From assembly GCA_014382705.1 (NCBI GenBank), contig JACNJE010000090.1:1-64000 (forward strand): 64,000 nucleotides of DNA, read 5' to 3'. The stretch comes from Verrucomicrobiota bacterium (GTDB lineage: Bacteria > Verrucomicrobiota > Verrucomicrobiia > Limisphaerales > UBA1096). Positions within the stretch are counted from its first letter, which is position 1. Every line of letters begins with the position of its first letter. Shown piece by piece: positions 43,512-52,479 of this stretch. The position numbers and the translations under genes are program-made. Under the pieces are notes generated by a model. That model was not told the DNA's origin, did no database searches, and was given only the letters and a program-made list of their open reading frames with translations.

Positions 43512-45206
43512 TCGTAGCAGCTTGGCCATGGGGGCGACGGTTTCGCGGCTGAAATCGAGCCGCGTGTTGCACCGCTCGAACAGTTCCGGCAACGGCCTTG
43601 AACCGCCCAGTGCGAGCGCGGCCTTGTAGTCGGCCAGCGCTTGGGCGTGATCCTGTTTGCTGTTGGCCCAGACCTGCAGCGCCCCGAGTTGGGCGATGCC
43701 GTACTCGATGTAGTAAAACGGGTGCAGGAAAATGTGCAGTTGACGATGCCACAGCTTGGCCCGGGCGCGCTCGTGGCCGCTCCAGTCGACACCGCCGCCG
43801 AAGCGCTCCATCAAGCCGTCCCACGCCGCGTCGCGCTCGGCGACCGAGTGGCCGGGGTTCAGGTAGAGCCAATGCTGGAAGGCATCGACCGTGGCGATCC
43901 ACGGGAACACGAACAGGATGCCCTCGAGGTGGGTGATCCGCGCGCGGCGCACTTCCTCCGCGTCGTAAAACTCGCCGAGGTGTTCGCCGCCGAGCAGCTC
44001 CATCGCCATCGAGGCGACTTCGCAAAACTCGATTGGCGCGTGGCGGTACGAGTGCAGCGGTTCCTCCTGGCAGGCCATGGTGTGAAAGGCGTGCCCGGCC
44101 TCGTGCAACAGCGTCTCGACATCGCGCTGCACGCCGATCGCGTTCATGAAAATGAACGGCAGCCGCGCCTCGGCCAATGAATCCTGATAGCCGCCGGGCG
44201 CCTTGCCCTTGCGGTTGGCCAGGTCGAGCAGGTCAAGTTCCTGCATGGTGCGAAACCAGCCGGCGAGGTCGCCGTCGAGCCGGTCGAAGATCGCCTGCGT
44301 GCGGCCGATCAACTGCGGCACCTCGTCGAACGGCTTGAGCGGCGGACGGCCGTGCGGGTCGGTTGCGGTGTCCCACGGCTTCACCGAATCGATGCCGAGT
44401 GCGGCCCGGCGCTCGTCATGCAACTCCTTGAGCAGCGGCACCATTTCCTGCTCGATGGCGTCGTGAAACGCGAGGCAGTCGTCCGGTGTGTAGTCGAACC
44501 GGCCTTTGCGCCGGTGCGCGTAGTCGCGGTAGTTCGGGAATCCGGCGTTGGCGCTCATCTGGTTGCGCCGCTTGGCCAAGTCGTCGAGTTGGGCGTCGAT
44601 GGTTTCGGCCTCCTCGAGCCGCCGGTTGGCGGTCAGTTTCCACGCCTCCTGCCGCCGGGCGCGGTCGGTCTCCTCGAGGTAGCGGCCCATCTGCACGACG
44701 GTTTGTTCCTTGCCGTCGAACTGCACGGCGAGGCCGCCGATGAGTTTTTGGTACTGTTGGCCAAGCTTGGCCGTCTCGGTCTCGATCGGGACGTTCTCGG
44801 GCCGGAACAGCTCGACCTCGAGTGCGGCGTCGCGGGTGAACACCTCGTAGCGCTTGGCCTGGAGACCGTCTCGGTGCGGGTGCTCGGCGAGCGCCTTGGC
44901 CAAGCGGAAGCTGCGTTTTTTTTCTTCCGGATCAATTTTTTCGATGAAATCGAGGTGGGCCTGCTCGGCGGTTTTGTCGTCCGTTTGGCAGGTCATGGCG
45001 ATGTAGCGCTTGGAGCTTTCCTCGGCGATGGCGGCGGAGATTTCCTCCCAGTTGAGAATGGCCAGCTCGAGTTGGGCGGCATCGTCGGCGGCGTTGAGCT
45101 GCCGCTCGAGTTGGTCGAAGAGCGGCGCGAGCGCGGCCCAGTCGCCGGGGTTCAAGTCGGCCGGCACAAACGTGTGCGGTGTATGGAGAGCGATATTTTC
45201 AAACAT
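43485..45206 (-). CDS. M3-family oligoendopeptidase (PepF-like)
   Basis: This 573-residue protein starts at ATG 45206 (MFENIALHTPHTFVPADL). The zinc motif is HEAGH in VETLLHEAGHAFHT, with the downstream Glu in CEVASMAMELLGGEHLGEF. Other M3 landmarks are GRFDYTPDDC and HPFYYIEYGIAQLGALQVW. It cleaves short peptides in the cytoplasm. Its start overlaps the FkbM gene end by 8 bp. The stop lies in a 34-bp tandem duplication. Several palindrome copies give LAKALAE, KLGQQ and DLAKRRN. Confidence 0.92.
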   Translation of the reverse strand: MFENIALHTPHTFVPADLNPGDWAALAPLFDQLERQLNAADDAAQLELAILNWEEISAAIAEESSKRYIAMTCQTDDKTAEQAHLDFIEKIDPEEKKRSFRLAKALAEHPHRDGLQAKRYEVFTRDAALEVELFRPENVPIETETAKLGQQYQKLIGGLAVQFDGKEQTVVQMGRYLEETDRARRQEAWKLTANRRLEEAETIDAQLDDLAKRRNQMSANAGFPNYRDYAHRRKGRFDYTPDDCLAFHDAIEQEMVPLLKELHDERRAALGIDSVKPWDTATDPHGRPPLKPFDEVPQLIGRTQAIFDRLDGDLAGWFRTMQELDLLDLANRKGKAPGGYQDSLAEARLPFIFMNAIGVQRDVETLLHEAGHAFHTMACQEEPLHSYRHAPIEFCEVASMAMELLGGEHLGEFYDAEEVRRARITHLEGILFVFPWIATVDAFQHWLYLNPGHSVAERDAAWDGLMERFGGGVDWSGHERARAKLWHRQLHIFLHPFYYIEYGIAQLGALQVWANSKQDHAQALADYKAALALGGSRPLPELFERCNTRLDFSRETVAPMAKLLREELAELKA

Positions 45207-45912
45207 GAGTTTTTTGAAGAGTCTGGTTTTTGAGGACGAACAGGAGGGTTCCCTGCCGGTCCGTGGAGACGCCGCAAAGGTGGACGTCATACTTTAGGCG
45301 GAGCTCCTCGGTAAAGTATTTGCGGGCGGCAATGGCGTGGTACTCGACGAAGATGTTGCGGATGGGCACGTCCGGCGCGCCGGTGAGCACCTCGTGGAGA
45401 ATCTCCGGCTCAGCGGTCTCGGCGTCCACCTTGAGCAGATCCACCGAGGTGAGTTGCAGTCGCCCGAGTTCGTTGCTGAGTTTTTTCGTGACGATTTCCT
45501 CGCCGCCGAGGTCGTCCGGCCATCCGTCGCCGGGCTGCAGGGTGGACGCCCCGGAATGCCCCCCCGGGGCGTGGTGCAGCCGGAAGGTGCCTTCCCGGTT
45601 CCAGATGCCGCATGGGTGGGTCTCGATGCCGTCGATCGCGCCGACGTTGGCCGACAGCAACTCGTACGTGGGCGCGCTGGGCTCGTAGCAAATGACGCGC
45701 GCGCCGGGATAGTGGGACTTGAAATAGAGCGCCGCCGCGCCGCAGTTGCTGCCGATGTCGATGATCACCGGCGTGTCGCCGCTGAGGCGCGCCTTGGCCA
45801 AGGGAAAGTCCCGGCCCTCGAGCACGGAGAGGATCATTCCCCGCTCGGCTTGGGGATAGGCAAACGCGTGCTCGCGGTCGCCGAGCCGGATTTGATGGGT
45901 GTCGAGCGCCAT
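45199..45912 (-). CDS. FkbM-family methyltransferase
   Basis: This 237-residue protein starts at ATG 45912 (ALDTHQIRLGDREHAFAYPQ). The SAM-binding loop is VIIDIGSNCGAAALYFKSHY. ICYEPSAPTYELL and the conserved LLKVDAETAEPEIL are typical of FkbM proteins, which methylate sugars, polyketides or other glycans. The start codon is fused to a TTGGCCAAGCGG copy (CATTGGCCAAGCGG on the plus strand), so the palindrome lies directly at the initiation site. It overlaps the M3 peptidase gene by 8 bp. Confidence 0.88.
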   Translation of the reverse strand: MALDTHQIRLGDREHAFAYPQAERGMILSVLEGRDFPLAKARLSGDTPVIIDIGSNCGAAALYFKSHYPGARVICYEPSAPTYELLSANVGAIDGIETHPCGIWNREGTFRLHHAPGGHSGASTLQPGDGWPDDLGGEEIVTKKLSNELGRLQLTSVDLLKVDAETAEPEILHEVLTGAPDVPIRNIFVEYHAIAARKYFTEELRLKYDVHLCGVSTDRQGTLLFVLKNQTLQKTHV

Positions 45913-46064
45913 TGGCCAAGCGGAGTCGGCTGTCCATCCGCTGCCGGGGAGTAAATGAAAGAGAACCCCACACGGTCGAGACAATTTAACCGGCGCAATT
46001 TCCGGGGCGTTTTATTTCTCGAAACACCGGAGGGCTGGCGCTAGACTCCCGCCTCTCGCGCAAG

Positions 46065-46700
46065 GTGGAAAACCCAGAGGAAAACCAGGTTGAACCGTCC
46101 GACTCATCCGTCGGCGAATCCGTTGGCCAAGCGGAGGGACCGAGGGATCCATCGGAACCCGGCACGCCGGAGCCGGCCGGGGAACGGCGCGGCTTCATCA
46201 AGTTTCTCTGCGCATTTATCGGCACGCTTATCAGCGCGGTGCCGTTTGGCGCGGGTGTGTGGTCGTATCTCGATCCGTTGGCCAAGCGCAACAAGGGCGG
46301 CGGCGGGGGTGACGGTTTCGTCAGGGTCGCCTCGCTTGACGCGATTCCCGCTGACGGCACGCCGGCCAAGTTCTCCATCGTGGCTGACAAGGTGGATGCG
46401 TGGAACCGGTTCTCGAATGTCAGCATCGGCGCGGTGTATCTGCGGCTTGTCGATGGCATGCCAAGCGCGCTGCACACGGTCTGCCCGCACCTGGGCTGCT
46501 TCGTCGATTATCGGCCGGGTAAAAAAGATTTTTTCTGCCCGTGCCACAACAGCAATTTCAAGCTGGACGGCAGCATTGTCGAGGGTGTGAGCCCTCGTGC
46601 GATGGATGGACTCAGGATTGAGGTTCGCAACAAGACGGAGGTGTGGGTGAAATTCCAGAATTTTCAGCCCGGCCACAGCCACAAAGTCCCGGTGTCATGA
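46065..46700 (+). CDS. qcrA: Rieske iron-sulfur subunit of a quinol:cytochrome c reductase
   Basis: This 211-residue protein starts at GTG 46065. After a Pro/Glu-rich N-terminus it has one membrane anchor (FIKFLCAFIGTLISAVPFGAG) and a Rieske domain with both ligand boxes, CPHLGC and CPCHNSNF, for the 2Fe-2S cluster. The stop overlaps the cytochrome b start by 4 bp (ATGA), so the two form the core of a bc-type complex. Two palindrome copies lie in the N-terminal part (SVGQAEG, DPLAKRNK). Confidence 0.93.
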   Translation: MENPEENQVEPSDSSVGESVGQAEGPRDPSEPGTPEPAGERRGFIKFLCAFIGTLISAVPFGAGVWSYLDPLAKRNKGGGGGDGFVRVASLDAIPADGTPAKFSIVADKVDAWNRFSNVSIGAVYLRLVDGMPSALHTVCPHLGCFVDYRPGKKDFFCPCHNSNFKLDGSIVEGVSPRAMDGLRIEVRNKTEVWVKFQNFQPGHSHKVPVS

Positions 46701-48676
46701 GGTCGCTGCTGGACTGGATCGACCACCGCACCGGCATCCGCAGCCTGACGCGCGAGGCGTTGTTCGAGAACATCCCCGGCGGCTCCCGCTGGCGCTACGT
46801 CTGGGGCAGCACGCTGACGTTCACGATCTTCGTGCAATTCATCACCGGCATTTTTTTGTGGATGGGGTACAGCGCCAGCTCCGGTGACGCGTGGGAGTCG
46901 GTCAATTACATCCAAAACGAGATGGCCGGCGGCTGGCTGCTGCGAGGCATCCACCACTGGATGGCGCAGCTCATGCCGGTGCTGTTGCTGCTGCACCTGA
47001 TGCAGGTCGTCGTGGACGGCGCGTACAAGGCGCCGCGCGAGGTGAATTACTGGTTCGGGGTCCTGTTGCTGCTGCTGGTGTTGGCCCTGTCGTTGACCGG
47101 CTACCTGCTGCCGTGGGATCAAAAGGGATTTTGGGCCACGAAGGTTGCCACCAACCTGATCACCCTCGTGCCGTTTGTCGGGCCGGAGCTGCAGCAGCTT
47201 GTGATCGGCGGCACCGAGTACGGGCACCACACGTTGACGCGTTTCTTCGCACTGCACGCCGGCGTGTTGCCGGGCCTGCTGGTGCTGCTGATCGTCGGGC
47301 ATATCTACCTGTTCCGCCGCCACGGCATCACGCCGGCCGAGCCGGTCACCAAGCGCGACGCCTATTTCTGGCCGGATCAGGTGTTCAAGGATGTTGTCGC
47401 CTGCCTCGCGGTCACGGTGGCGGTGCTGGCGGTGGTGCTCTGGTCTCACGGCGCGCATCTGGGTTCGCCGGCCGACCCGTCCGAGCCGTATTCCGCCGCG
47501 CGGCCGGACTGGTATTTCCTGTTCCTGTTCCAGTTCCTCAAGCTGCCGTTTTTTGCCGGGGAGAAAGAGGTGTGGGGCGCGATTTACATCCCCGGCATGG
47601 CCGTCGCCCTGATTTGCCTGATGCCGTTCATCGGCCGCTGGAAGCTGGGGCATGTGTTCAACGTCGGCGTCATCTTTGTGTTTCTCGGCGGCGCGGGCGC
47701 GCTGACGTACCTGGCCAAGCAGGAGGATGTCGACGGGCCGAACAGTGCCACGTATCTCAAGGGCGTGCTTGCTGACACCCGCGACGCCCAGCGCGTGACC
47801 GCCTTGGCCAGGGGCAGGGGCATCGAGTCCACCGCGTTGTCGCTGCTCAAGGATGACCCGAAAACGCAGGGCGCGCGTCTGTTCGCGCAGCACTGCGCGA
47901 GCTGCCACCGCTACGACGGCCACGACGGCCTGGCCGTGGAGTTGGCCAAGGCCGAATCACACGATGACTTGGCCAAGCGCACGGGAGTGTCGAGCCGCTT
48001 TCTCTCCGGCGACGCCGTTCATCCCGACTGGCTGGCACGAAAAACCGGCACGCAGGACGAATGGCAGCCGGTGAAGTCGGTTTTGAAGGCCAAGGCCGAA
48101 GGCCCATTCGACGTGATCGCCAGCGTGTCTCCACCGGAAAAACCGAGCGCTCCGGATTTGAACGGTTTCGCCACCCGCCAATGGATTCGTGACCTGCTCG
48201 ATCCCGATCAATACCTCAGCGCCCGCTACTTCGGAGGCACTGCGCATGGGGAGGGCGCGATGTACAAAAAATTTCTCAACCGCAAGGTTCGCAAGTACGA
48301 TGCCGAGGAAAAGGCGATGCTCGAGCTCGTCGTGTTCGCGCTTTCCGCAGAGGCCAAGCTCCTTTCACAGGCAGAGGACGACAAGGCCGATGCTGATAAA
48401 ATCAAGCAGGGCATCGACCACCTGATCGACGACATCGGCTGCGTGGACTGCCACGCGTTTGGCGAGCCGGATCCCGACGCCGACGGCCCCGACCTCACCG
48501 GCTACGGCTCGCGCCAATGGATCATCGACTTTGTGAAAAATCCGGAGCACGAAAAGTTTTATCCCGACAACAACGACCGCATGCCGGCGTTCGGCGTGAA
48601 AAAGATTTTGACCGACAAAGAGGTCGGCCTGATCGCCGACTGGCTGCGAGGCGACTACTTCGAGCCGGTTCGCTGA
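46697..48676 (+). CDS. Cytochrome b fused to a C-terminal di-haem cytochrome c domain
   Basis: This 659-residue protein starts at ATG 46697. The first 350 or so residues are cytochrome b with paired His ligands (GIHHWMAQ...LLLHLMQ and ALHAGVLPG...VGHIYL) and a PDWYF quinol-site motif where PEWY is usual. The hydrophilic C-terminal 270 residues carry two c-type haem motifs, CASCH and CVDCH, with a candidate Met ligand in DRMPAFG. It therefore replaces a separate cytochrome c1. With the Rieske subunit it would move electrons from quinol to a soluble carrier or oxidase. Confidence 0.93.
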   Translation: MRSLLDWIDHRTGIRSLTREALFENIPGGSRWRYVWGSTLTFTIFVQFITGIFLWMGYSASSGDAWESVNYIQNEMAGGWLLRGIHHWMAQLMPVLLLLHLMQVVVDGAYKAPREVNYWFGVLLLLLVLALSLTGYLLPWDQKGFWATKVATNLITLVPFVGPELQQLVIGGTEYGHHTLTRFFALHAGVLPGLLVLLIVGHIYLFRRHGITPAEPVTKRDAYFWPDQVFKDVVACLAVTVAVLAVVLWSHGAHLGSPADPSEPYSAARPDWYFLFLFQFLKLPFFAGEKEVWGAIYIPGMAVALICLMPFIGRWKLGHVFNVGVIFVFLGGAGALTYLAKQEDVDGPNSATYLKGVLADTRDAQRVTALARGRGIESTALSLLKDDPKTQGARLFAQHCASCHRYDGHDGLAVELAKAESHDDLAKRTGVSSRFLSGDAVHPDWLARKTGTQDEWQPVKSVLKAKAEGPFDVIASVSPPEKPSAPDLNGFATRQWIRDLLDPDQYLSARYFGGTAHGEGAMYKKFLNRKVRKYDAEEKAMLELVVFALSAEAKLLSQAEDDKADADKIKQGIDHLIDDIGCVDCHAFGEPDPDADGPDLTGYGSRQWIIDFVKNPEHEKFYPDNNDRMPAFGVKKILTDKEVGLIADWLRGDYFEPVR

Positions 48677-48691
48677 ACCCCGCGCTTGGCC

Positions 48692-49312
48692 ATGGACACC
48701 GCCAAAGCCATTCGCCACCTTAAAAAAGTCGATCCCGACTTGGACAGGGTCATCCGGCACATTGGCCCGAGCGATCTCAAGCCGGACAAGAGCCGCACGA
48801 TATACGCCTCACTCGTCCGCTCGATCGTGTACCAGCAACTCACCGGCAAAGTGGCGGCGATCATCTTCGGCCGGTTTCTTGAGCTGTTCCCTGGCCGGAA
48901 ATTCCCCGAACCGGAGAGGGTGTTGCGAAAGCCGTTCGAGCAATTGCGCGGCGTCGGGCTTTCCAACCAAAAAGCCAGCTACATTCGCAACATCGCCCAA
49001 GCGGCGAATGACGGCATTGTGCCGGACTCGCGCCGGGCCAACCGCATGAGCGACGACGAGTTGATCGAGCAACTGACCTCCATCAAGGGTGTTGGCCGAT
49101 GGACAGTCGAGATGCTGCTCATCTTCCGGCTGGGCCGGCCCGACGTGCTGCCGGCGACTGATTACGGTGTCCAGAAAGGCTTCGCCTTGGCCAAGCGCTT
49201 GGCCGAACTCCCCAAGCCGAAAGAACTGCTCGCTGCCGGCGAACGGTGGGCACCGTACCGCACCACCGCCGCTTGGTACCTCTGGCGCACCACTGACACC
49301 GCTACGCCTTAA
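48692..49312 (+). CDS. DNA-3-methyladenine glycosylase (AlkA/HhH-GPD family)
   Basis: This 206-residue protein starts at ATG 48692 (DTAKAIRHLKKVDPDLDRVI). It has the HhH motif LTSIKGVGRWTVEMLLIF followed by the catalytic Asp in LPATDYGVQKGF. It removes alkylated purines in base excision repair. The N-terminal TBP-like domain of E. coli AlkA is absent, as in many short homologues. A palindrome pair encodes ALAKRLAELP. The gene ends against a 16-bp palindrome shared with the MFS gene end. Confidence 0.9.
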   Translation: MDTAKAIRHLKKVDPDLDRVIRHIGPSDLKPDKSRTIYASLVRSIVYQQLTGKVAAIIFGRFLELFPGRKFPEPERVLRKPFEQLRGVGLSNQKASYIRNIAQAANDGIVPDSRRANRMSDDELIEQLTSIKGVGRWTVEMLLIFRLGRPDVLPATDYGVQKGFALAKRLAELPKPKELLAAGERWAPYRTTAAWYLWRTTDTATP

Positions 49313-49328
49313 AGCCAAGCGCTTGGCT
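49313..49328. repeat. Palindrome half-pair between converging alkA-like and MFS genes
   Basis: AGCCAAGCGCTTGGCT is a perfect 16-bp palindrome. It is the centre of a TTGGCCAAGCGCTTGGCCAA pair with shortened ends. It overlaps the MFS stop codon. Confidence 0.7.
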
Positions 49329-50583
49329 ACTCGCTGATCTCCTCGGTCACGGCTTGGGTGGGGTGATTTTCCCGGGTCTGTTTGATGGTCGGGATCAGCA
49401 GGAGGGCGGAGAGGAGGATCAACCCGCCGCTGATCTGGCTCAGGCTGCTAACGGCTAGGCCGGAGGCCAGAACGCTGAAGCCGATCACCGGAGCGAGCAC
49501 GCCCCGGACGCCGGTGAAAAAGGTGTGTACTGACATATAGTCGGCCACGCGGTTGGGCGGCGCGAGCTTGGTCACCCACAGGCCCCACGCGATGTCGCCG
49601 CCGGCGTGCGCGATGCCGAAGCAGATTTGCCCGGCCACCATGCCGGCCATCGTGTCGCTGTTGAAGAAGATGAGGATCCCCGCCGCGAAAAACAAGTTCA
49701 GCACGGCGCGAAGCAGGAAGATGTTGATCCGGTCGAACATCCATCCCCAGAACGGGTTGAGCAGGAGCCGGAACACATTCGGGATGACCAGCGTAAGCGC
49801 GGCGATGACGAACTCGCTTTTTTCCAGGCCGTAAACCGGGTTGGCCAGGTAGTCGACCCGGATCGGGATCATCATCAGGTTCCCGAAGCCCATCATCATC
49901 CAGCAGATCAGCGCGTGCCGGAAGAGCCGGTCGCTCCGCGCGAAGCGCAGCGCCCGGAACGGATGCCCGCCGGCGTCGCCCTCGAGCGGCCGGGACGGCA
50001 GTTGTCTCAAGCAATGCCACGACCCCAGGAACGCGAGGCCGAAGATCACCAGCAGCCAGCGGTAGCTGCCCAGGCTGGCCTGCCCGTCGGCGCCGGTTTG
50101 GGTGAGCACCCACCCGGCGAGAAAGCTGAACACCCCGGCGGCGAGCACCCGGAACGACACCGCCCGCGCAAAATAATGCCCGCGCCTGGCGTCGGGATAA
50201 TTGTCGCGGAACACCTGCGTGAGCAGCGGGATCGCGCCGGTCGAGCACGACATCGCCACGATGCTCCCGACGGCGAACAACGGCAGCCACGGCACGGCGG
50301 CCATCAGGAAAAACAACGCCGCGCCGAGCAGCGCCATGCGGGCGGCCGCGGTGGCGGCGGGAAGTCCGCGCGACTGGACCACGGTGACGACCACCGGCGT
50401 GAGCAGCAGGCCCACACTGGCGGCGGTTGCGACCAGCGCCTTGCCCACCAGCCCCGTCTCCCCAAACCCCTTGACCACGGTCAGCAGGAGGAACGTGGTG
50501 CCGGCGGTCTCGAGAATGCCGTTGCTGATGGCCCGGCGCTGCTCGAGTTTGAAGGTGGCTTGGGTCCGCTCGGCAAGATTCAT
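49327..50583 (-). CDS. Major facilitator superfamily transporter
   Basis: This 418-residue protein has about 11-12 hydrophobic helices (ALVATAASVGLLLTPVVVTV, MALLGAALFFLMAAVPWLPL, and so on). The inter-domain loop GWMFDRINIFLLR resembles the MFS motif A region. It has no fused domains. The substrate is unknown. The N-terminus is cytoplasmic (NLAERTQATFKLEQRRAISN), consistent with MFS. It faces der divergently across 94 bp, so the two may share a promoter region. Confidence 0.84.
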   Translation of the reverse strand: MNLAERTQATFKLEQRRAISNGILETAGTTFLLLTVVKGFGETGLVGKALVATAASVGLLLTPVVVTVVQSRGLPAATAAARMALLGAALFFLMAAVPWLPLFAVGSIVAMSCSTGAIPLLTQVFRDNYPDARRGHYFARAVSFRVLAAGVFSFLAGWVLTQTGADGQASLGSYRWLLVIFGLAFLGSWHCLRQLPSRPLEGDAGGHPFRALRFARSDRLFRHALICWMMMGFGNLMMIPIRVDYLANPVYGLEKSEFVIAALTLVIPNVFRLLLNPFWGWMFDRINIFLLRAVLNLFFAAGILIFFNSDTMAGMVAGQICFGIAHAGGDIAWGLWVTKLAPPNRVADYMSVHTFFTGVRGVLAPVIGFSVLASGLAVSSLSQISGGLILLSALLLIPTIKQTRENHPTQAVTEEISE

Positions 50584-50677
50584 CCGGGATGCGCATTGTC
50601 CACGAATCGGGCCGGTTGGCGATGCATAAAAAAAGCGCCGCCTCGCCCTTGCCGCGCGAACCGGCTACAACAGCGCC

Positions 50678-52309
50678 GTGCCGGGAGTGGTAGCCATCGT
50701 CGGTCGGCCCAATGTCGGGAAGTCGGCCCTGTTCAATTGTATTGCGCGCAGGCGCGTTGCGATCGTGCATGACCGTCCCGGCGTCACGCGCGACCGGCTC
50801 AGTGCCGAGGTCGAGTGGCTGGGGCACCCGTTCACGCTGGTGGACACGGGCGGCATCGGCTTGCTCAAGGGCGAGCGGGGCGGGGACGACTTTGCGCGGG
50901 AGATCGTCACCCAGGTCGAGGTCGCGCTCGAGGACGTGGACGTGATTTTACTCGTCGTCAGCGTGCAGGAGGGTGTCGCACCGATGGATTTCGAGGTGGC
51001 GGCCATGCTCCGCGAGGCCGGCAAGCCGGTGTTCGTGATGGTCAACAAGGTGGACACCGCCGCGCACGAGCCGGGCGTCGACGAGTTCGCCGAGCTGGGC
51101 TTCGAGCGGCTGTTCCCGGTCAGCGCGCTGCACGCGCGGGGCATCGACCTGCCGCTTGGCCAGGCGGTCGGCCTGTTGCCAGAGCGCTTGGCCAAGCCGG
51201 AGGAGCCGGCCGATGCCGAGCCGCCGCTCAACATCGCCATCGTCGGCCGCCCGAATGTCGGCAAGTCGTCGATCATCAACGCCCTCACTCGTTCGGAGCG
51301 GGTCATCGTCAGCGAGATTTCCGGCACCACGCGCGACGCCATCGACGTGCCGTTCGAGGTCGAGACCGACGGCGTCCGGCAGCGCTACAACCTCATCGAC
51401 ACCGCCGGCATCCGCAAGCGGCGGCGTATCAAGGATGCGGTGGAGTTTTTCAGCGTCAACCGTTCCGACAAGGCCATCGAGCGGTGCGACCTCGCCGTGC
51501 TGGTGATGGACGCCGCCGAGGGCGTCACCGAGCAGGACAAAAAAATCTGCGACCGCATCACCGAGACCGGCTGCGCCTGCGTCATCGTCGTCAACAAGTG
51601 GGATCTGTTCCGGGCCGGACTGGAGAAGGCCCGAAAGCAGGAGGCCAAAAAGAGCGCCGCGCAGGGCGGCCGAAAGGTCAGCCGCAAGAAACAGGAACAG
51701 CTCATGTACGACGAGTTCGGCAAATGGGTGAAGTCGAACCTGTTTTTCATCGACTATGCGCCGGTGATTTTCACGTCCGCGATCGAGGGGTTCCAGCTCG
51801 ACCGCCTGCTTGAGGCGATCCGCTACGTCAGTTCGCAGCTCCAGAAAACCACGCCGACGAGCCTGCTCAACCGCACGCTGCAGTCTGCGCTGGAGCGCAA
51901 CCCCGCGCCCAGCTCAAAGGGCCACCGGCTCAAGCTCTTTTACGCCACACAGGTTCAGTCGAAGCCGCCGACGTTTCTGCTTTTTGTCAACCGCAAGGAG
52001 CTGCTGAGCGACAACTATTCGCGCTACCTCATCGGCGTGCTGCGCAAGGCGTTCGGCTTCGAGGGCTGCCATATCCGGCTCGTGGCCAAGCCGCGCCCGA
52101 AAAGCATCGAGCCGGTCCGCCGCAAAACGACGGTCAAAAGCCGGACGAGCAAAAAAGTCACCAAGCGCGAAATCCAAAAAATCCGCGACGAGACCAAGCG
52201 CAAGAAGGATGCGAAGAAAAAAGCCATCCGAAAAGGCGCCAAGCCACCCGGAGCCAAGCGCCCCAAAAAACGCCCTGCCAAAAAAGACCGCCCCCGAAAG
52301 TCACCCTAA
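50678..52309 (+). CDS. der: Double GTPase Der (EngA), ribosome assembly
   Basis: This 543-residue protein starts at GTG 50678 (PGVVAIVGRPNVGKSALF). It has two G domains, each with a P-loop (GRPNVGKS), DTGG/DTAG, and NKVD/NKWD, and a C-terminal KH-like domain. It helps 50S ribosome assembly. It is about 50-100 residues longer than most Der proteins because of a very Lys/Arg-rich tail (TKRKKDAKKKAIRKGAKPPG and onward). Two palindromes sit between the G domains (PLGQAVG, LAKPEE). Confidence 0.95.
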   Translation: MPGVVAIVGRPNVGKSALFNCIARRRVAIVHDRPGVTRDRLSAEVEWLGHPFTLVDTGGIGLLKGERGGDDFAREIVTQVEVALEDVDVILLVVSVQEGVAPMDFEVAAMLREAGKPVFVMVNKVDTAAHEPGVDEFAELGFERLFPVSALHARGIDLPLGQAVGLLPERLAKPEEPADAEPPLNIAIVGRPNVGKSSIINALTRSERVIVSEISGTTRDAIDVPFEVETDGVRQRYNLIDTAGIRKRRRIKDAVEFFSVNRSDKAIERCDLAVLVMDAAEGVTEQDKKICDRITETGCACVIVVNKWDLFRAGLEKARKQEAKKSAAQGGRKVSRKKQEQLMYDEFGKWVKSNLFFIDYAPVIFTSAIEGFQLDRLLEAIRYVSSQLQKTTPTSLLNRTLQSALERNPAPSSKGHRLKLFYATQVQSKPPTFLLFVNRKELLSDNYSRYLIGVLRKAFGFEGCHIRLVAKPRPKSIEPVRRKTTVKSRTSKKVTKREIQKIRDETKRKKDAKKKAIRKGAKPPGAKRPKKRPAKKDRPRKSP

Positions 52310-52323
52310 CGCTTGGCCAAGCG
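52310..52323. repeat. Iterated palindrome 14-mer directly after der stop
   Basis: CGCTTGGCCAAGCG begins at the base after the der TAA. It is an example of the full 14-bp form in non-coding DNA. Confidence 0.85.
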
Positions 52324-52337
52324 CGAGCGAGATCCAC

Positions 52338-52471
52338 GGGAGGGGCGAGTTCCACCTCGCCCCAAATCCCCTGTCAAACAAACATGGATGAACAGGGTGG
52401 ACGGGAATGGTTTTGTGCTGCCTGTGCAGCAACTTTGGTTATTTTGGGGCAAGGTGGAACTTGCCCCTCCC
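52338..52471. repeat. Structured intergenic element with 26-bp inverted arms
   Basis: GGGAGGGGCGAGTTCCACCT (continuing CGCCCC, 52338-52363) pairs with GGGGCAAGGTGGAACTTGCC (continuing CCTCCC, 52446-52471) with two mismatches over 26 bp. Each arm is itself a small hairpin, and inner hairpins (CCCTGT/ACAGGG, GCTGC-CTGT-GCAGC) are present. Size and design resemble the element at 23218-23408. It lies between the converging der and TPR genes. No protein is encoded there. Confidence 0.6.
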
Positions 52472-52479
52472 AGCCGGGG

